This document shows positions 5,239 to 8,167 of a stretch of DNA of 8,167 nt, in pieces. The stretch is taken from contig DAOLNV010000146.1 of the NCBI GenBank assembly GCA_035416745.1, positions 1 to 8,167 on the forward strand. Reading direction: 5' to 3'. The notes beneath the pieces were generated by a model. The model had not been told where the DNA came from and did not search any database. It was given only the letters and a program-made list of their open reading frames with translations. Positions within the stretch are counted from its first letter, which is position 1. Each line of letters opens with the position of its first letter. The DNA comes from Candidatus Hydrogenedentota bacterium (GTDB taxonomy: Bacteria > Hydrogenedentota > Hydrogenedentia > Hydrogenedentales > SLHB01). Made by a program: the position numbers and the translations under genes.

Positions 5239-5618
5239 ATTTTAGCTCTATACGGTATGCGGAGTTATGCATGCCATTTTCTTTTCTGTAGCCTTCCTCC
5301 TGTTTGGCGGACGCGCAACCGTACTGTGTGTCCACACTTCGCTCAGTCTGTGTATGTGGCGTTCTTTCTGCCCATGCAGACCGTTCGAAGTATCGCTTGC
5401 GCGCGCCGTTCTTGTTAGGTCCAGCGGGAATTGGAAAGGCTACGTTAGTGGGACACTTTTCAGGGCCCAATATTTTTACCGTACGCGGCCTACTGACGCT
5501 ATGTGGCGCCGATTGCGCGACGAGTCTGTACGATTCGACCGCGAGTACGACGGGGCGCTCGCCCGACTTTGGCCATGTTCGCCCTCAACAGTCCCGACTG
5601 AAGAGTACCGTGGAAATG
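5239..5618. other. 380 bases without a supported gene
   Basis: Two overlapping plus-strand frames are open through much of this stretch. One (5267-5644) contains the protein-like RAQYFYRTRPTDAMWRRL and the other (5304-5687) a near-P-loop GPAGIGKAT. Both run into the 3' end of the opposite-strand glycosidase gene, neither has a ribosome site, and third-position GC is about equal in the two, so neither can be preferred. This may be a decayed gene. No RNA gene or terminator was seen. Confidence 0.4.
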
Positions 5619-8165
5619 CTACGCCCATTTCATGCGGAAGGTAGCGATTTCCCACGGCCGGAACTCATAGTGCCATTGATGGTTTGAATCGGTTGGAAGG
5701 TACGCGGCTCCCTGGAATCCGTTGCCACCCAGGTCGGCAACAGCTACGTTCGCAAAACGCCCAGGCAATGTTACGACTGCCTGCTGCATCTCGTGAGAAG
5801 CGTTTAGCATTCTCACGGCCGTCGCGCCCCGGCCCGCGGGAAAGACGTGCGTGATGAGGACATTTGGGTTATCGGCGGCGATGCCCGCGACGCGGCCCGC
5901 GGTTGCCGTTGTCGGTATCCGGATCGGCCGTCGGTGAAACATTTCAGCCAACCGCATGGAGTCCGCGGTCGAGAATGAGCAGGCGGCATGGAACCGCATG
6001 TCCCAATTGGCCGTGCCCGTAAAACTGAAATCAAACACCGTGCATTCGATGATGGTAGCGCCCGGGTCCTCGACGTGACGGAACAGCGTGTTTTGCGACG
6101 GGCACCATAGAATATGCCGCTCCGGCCACTCGATACGAATGTAGCGGGCACAATAGAAGGTGTCTCTTCGACGCTCTTCCTCGGAGAAAGGTGAGTCGGC
6201 GAAAATCTTCGGTCCCGTTGCGGCTACCCTGATCCGAAATCGCCATGTGCCCGAAGGCCTCGTGCCCGTATTGAAACGGATCGTACTCGTCAGGCGATGA
6301 TTGAATTGAACGAAGGGTGTCGCCGTTTCGCCCGCGAAGACCAGTCCCTGCACAGACAGTGCCGGTTCTTCCACTTCGCGGATCCGCATCAAATCTTCGC
6401 GCCAAACTGCGACGTCCATATCATCAGACGTTCTCCGCAACGTCAGCGCAACAGGGGCCTCCTCGATTCGCGTATAGGCCGCCTCTACGTTGATGTTTGG
6501 GTGCATGGAATCGAAATAAGATGGGATTTGGCGCCATTCACCGACCAGCGGCTCAAACTCCACCCCTGCAAACCCATCCTGTGCCGTCTCCCACACATGA
6601 CCTTCCCGTTTTGGCGTCAGCCTTGGCGAACTCGTTCGGGGCTGTTCGGATTTGTCCGACACAGGCCTCAGGCATAGGTCTCGCGTCTCGAAAGGCGCCA
6701 TTTTCACGATGGCGGGACCAACAAGAACGTTGCCGTTATCGGAGCGGAAAACCGCAGCCAGAGACTCCTCTGATGTGTCATGTGCCAACTGGAAGCCGTG
6801 GCTGGGCCAAACGGTCTTGTCCAACTCAAGCAGGATGGGCGAAGTCGCTTGCCACGGGCATGGGTTGAAAATCCGGAAGGATTCTTCGGTTGGTGATAGC
6901 GGCGTGTCTATATGTCCTTCCTCCCGAAGGTTCTGCAATACCGCCGCCAGTTGTTTCACAGCCAGTTCGCTCTGAAACGACCTCAGTCCGTCAATGTAGG
7001 CGGGTACGGACCCCGCCAGATAGGGATCGTGATTCTGGGACACCAGCACGCGCGACCAGAGTTCCCGCAACCGGTTCCCGAGCTGTCTGACAATATGCCG
7101 CGCGCTGGCTCCGGCACATAGTGTCTCTGCGGCCAGCAACAGACTCTCGCAGCGGTTGGCTCCCCGCGTGGTCTTCTCGTTTTCGTACCCCCAGCCACCT
7201 TGGAAGAAATTGTTGTTGTAGTTCGATCGGTCCAGGGGAATGCGGACTCGCCGTGCTTTACATCGCTTGAGTGCCCATTCGACGTATTCCGTAAGCAGCA
7301 TCTGACGGAATCCTTTGGCCTCGAGCGCGTATATGGCCTCAGCGTACGGCGCGATGGACGCACCCCAATCCAAGCCGGGGGGCCACAATTCTATCCATTG
7401 AAACACCAGTGGCGCGCCGCGTCCGGCCAATTGCGCCAAGACTTCGTCATAAGACTTCCATTGGCGCGCGCAGGACAGGAGGCCCGGATGATTCGGGATA
7501 GTTGGGATCGACGTGCCGTCCGGCGCCTCCCACAAGATAATGTCGTCAGGCAGCACGTCGGGGGTGCCCGAATTCTGAAACTGAATGCTCGCGTACTTGA
7601 AGCCTGCCAGCTTCAAGAGTTGAGGCAGTTGAGGGAAGAAGTTCTGTTCCTCCACGATGAATGTGTCAACGCTCCTCCCCAAGTGACGCTGATACGTGGC
7701 TTGGCCAAAAGTTAATTGCCGGAGGGCAGACTCATAGCCAAATACCTGCGATTCAGCCTGACCGAAGGTCCCCCCAGGCAACTCCATCACCCTACGGTCA
7801 ATCAAGTTGCGGATTATACCGAGGTATTCAGCGTCCTCGGTTGCCAAGGCTTCAAGGAAATATGCATCGAATTCATGGCACACCCGGTTTTGCGGACTCA
7901 ACTCCAGCCAGCGACGACCTTGTTCCAGTCCGAATACGGTGGAGAAATTCCTCCGGTACCAACGCCCCCGGATTTCCCCCTCAGGAAAGGTTTCCCCTAT
8001 CCCATACTGCGTCCAATGATTGCAGATGACAACGGCGCCTGAGACGTCTCCCTGATTTGACACAGCGTACTCCTCTTCCGCGCGCGCCGGTGCAGCGACA
8101 CCCCAAATTGCCGCCCCGGCAGCAGACACTCCGCTTTGGATAAAGAGACGACGAGATATTCCCAT
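5619..8165 (-). CDS. Tat-exported GH38-like glycoside hydrolase (alpha-mannosidase superfamily) with altered active site
   Basis: This 848-residue protein starts with a twin-arginine signal: SRRLFIQ (4-10), a hydrophobic stretch to about 24 and a likely cleavage after ARA (27-29), so it should be exported folded. Residues about 44-300 resemble the GH38 N-terminal barrel: NHWTQYG (49-55) at the metal site, GIIRNLIDRRVMELPGG (116-132), ESALRQLTFGQ (145-155) and QLPQLLKLAGF (179-189). SQNHDPYLAG (376-385) fits the conserved HD motif that precedes the central domain and supplies a zinc ligand. Residues about 430-848 look like the beta-rich C-terminal domains. The usual metal-ligand aspartate after NHW is threonine (T52), and the nucleophile region reads VEEQNFFPQLPQ (171-182), with glutamate in place of the PDxFG aspartate. 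The start codon lies 2 bases from the window edge, so the ribosome site is not visible and a slightly longer N-terminus is possible. Substrate and activity are uncertain; a divergent, GH38-derived family is likely. Confidence 0.75.
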   Translation of the reverse strand: MGISRRLFIQSGVSAAGAAIWGVAAPARAEEEYAVSNQGDVSGAVVICNHWTQYGIGETFPEGEIRGRWYRRNFSTVFGLEQGRRWLELSPQNRVCHEFDAYFLEALATEDAEYLGIIRNLIDRRVMELPGGTFGQAESQVFGYESALRQLTFGQATYQRHLGRSVDTFIVEEQNFFPQLPQLLKLAGFKYASIQFQNSGTPDVLPDDIILWEAPDGTSIPTIPNHPGLLSCARQWKSYDEVLAQLAGRGAPLVFQWIELWPPGLDWGASIAPYAEAIYALEAKGFRQMLLTEYVEWALKRCKARRVRIPLDRSNYNNNFFQGGWGYENEKTTRGANRCESLLLAAETLCAGASARHIVRQLGNRLRELWSRVLVSQNHDPYLAGSVPAYIDGLRSFQSELAVKQLAAVLQNLREEGHIDTPLSPTEESFRIFNPCPWQATSPILLELDKTVWPSHGFQLAHDTSEESLAAVFRSDNGNVLVGPAIVKMAPFETRDLCLRPVSDKSEQPRTSSPRLTPKREGHVWETAQDGFAGVEFEPLVGEWRQIPSYFDSMHPNINVEAAYTRIEEAPVALTLRRTSDDMDVAVWREDLMRIREVEEPALSVQGLVFAGETATPFVQFNHRLTSTIRFNTGTRPSGTWRFRIRVAATGPKIFADSPFSEEERRRDTFYCARYIRIEWPERHILWCPSQNTLFRHVEDPGATIIECTVFDFSFTGTANWDMRFHAACSFSTADSMRLAEMFHRRPIRIPTTATAGRVAGIAADNPNVLITHVFPAGRGATAVRMLNASHEMQQAVVTLPGRFANVAVADLGGNGFQGAAYLPTDSNHQWHYEFRPWEIATFRMKWA

Positions 8166-8167
8166 GG

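Noticed and set aside
5171..5470. Minus-strand open frame with the phrase LVALAGFEPA
   Set aside because: That phrase is the antisense translation of the tRNA T-arm and acceptor end at 5203-5238, a known annotation artefact, not a protein.
5304..5687. Possible P-loop protein, from GPAGIGKAT
   Set aside because: The residue after GK is Ala rather than Ser/Thr, there is no ribosome site, the frame overlaps the glycosidase 3' end, and no other ATPase motif follows.
1..8167. CRISPR array, toxin-antitoxin pair, phage or defence system
   Set aside because: No regularly spaced repeats, no paired small genes with ribosome sites, and no phage or defence domains were seen on either strand.

Overview
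The window is bacterial, with GC-rich codons, Shine-Dalgarno-led genes and tight operon spacing. A Tat-exported GH38-like glycosidase, a PlsC acyltransferase with a PEA motif and abundant decayed insertion sequences would fit an environmental bacterium of the Planctomycetes/Verrucomicrobia/Lentisphaerae/Hydrogenedentes kind. That placement is only an impression: there is no rRNA or marker gene, and nothing was searched.

Layout. (1) 1-1112, minus strand: a two-gene operon, a CYTH-domain protein followed by a class I SAM-dependent methyltransferase cut by the left edge of the window. A plausible sigma70 promoter lies at 1084-1112. (2) 1225 to about 2030, plus strand: the first 54 codons of a MoxR-type AAA ATPase, fused abruptly to the 3' part of an IS1380-family transposase carrying an in-frame TAG. 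It is followed by the element's presumed non-coding tail. (3) About 2030-2131, minus strand: a possible 5' fragment of an unknown gene, then a short divergent promoter region with a perfect 9-bp inverted repeat. (4) 2245-3111, plus strand: an intact PlsC-family acyltransferase. (5) 3123-3740, minus strand: a possible 3' fragment of an unknown gene, then the frameshifted 3' part of an rve-type (DDE) insertion-sequence integrase. (6) 3751-3893: a tRNA T-arm-like fragment abutting the last codons of a P1B-type metal ATPase. (7) 3959-5062, plus strand: an intact multi-pass membrane protein resembling the COG4299/DUF5009 (HGSNAT-like) acyltransferases. (8) 5203-5238: a second tRNA 3' end, including the encoded CCA, without its 5' half; it shares 18 of 20 bases with the fragment in (6). 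(9) 5239-5618: no supportable gene. (10) 5619-8165, minus strand: a large Tat-signal protein related to family 38 glycoside hydrolases, with substitutions at two active-site positions.

The genes do not form one pathway. The coherent units are the CYTH-methyltransferase operon, the stand-alone plsC, the membrane acyltransferase-like gene and the exported glycosidase. Between them lies a scar zone with at least three truncated host genes (MoxR, P-type ATPase, tRNA), probably two more unidentified fragments, and two dead insertion sequences that both lack their 5' halves. I did not find a convincing new system. The best leads are the two tRNA-end repeats bracketing the membrane-protein gene and the altered catalytic site of the GH38-like enzyme.
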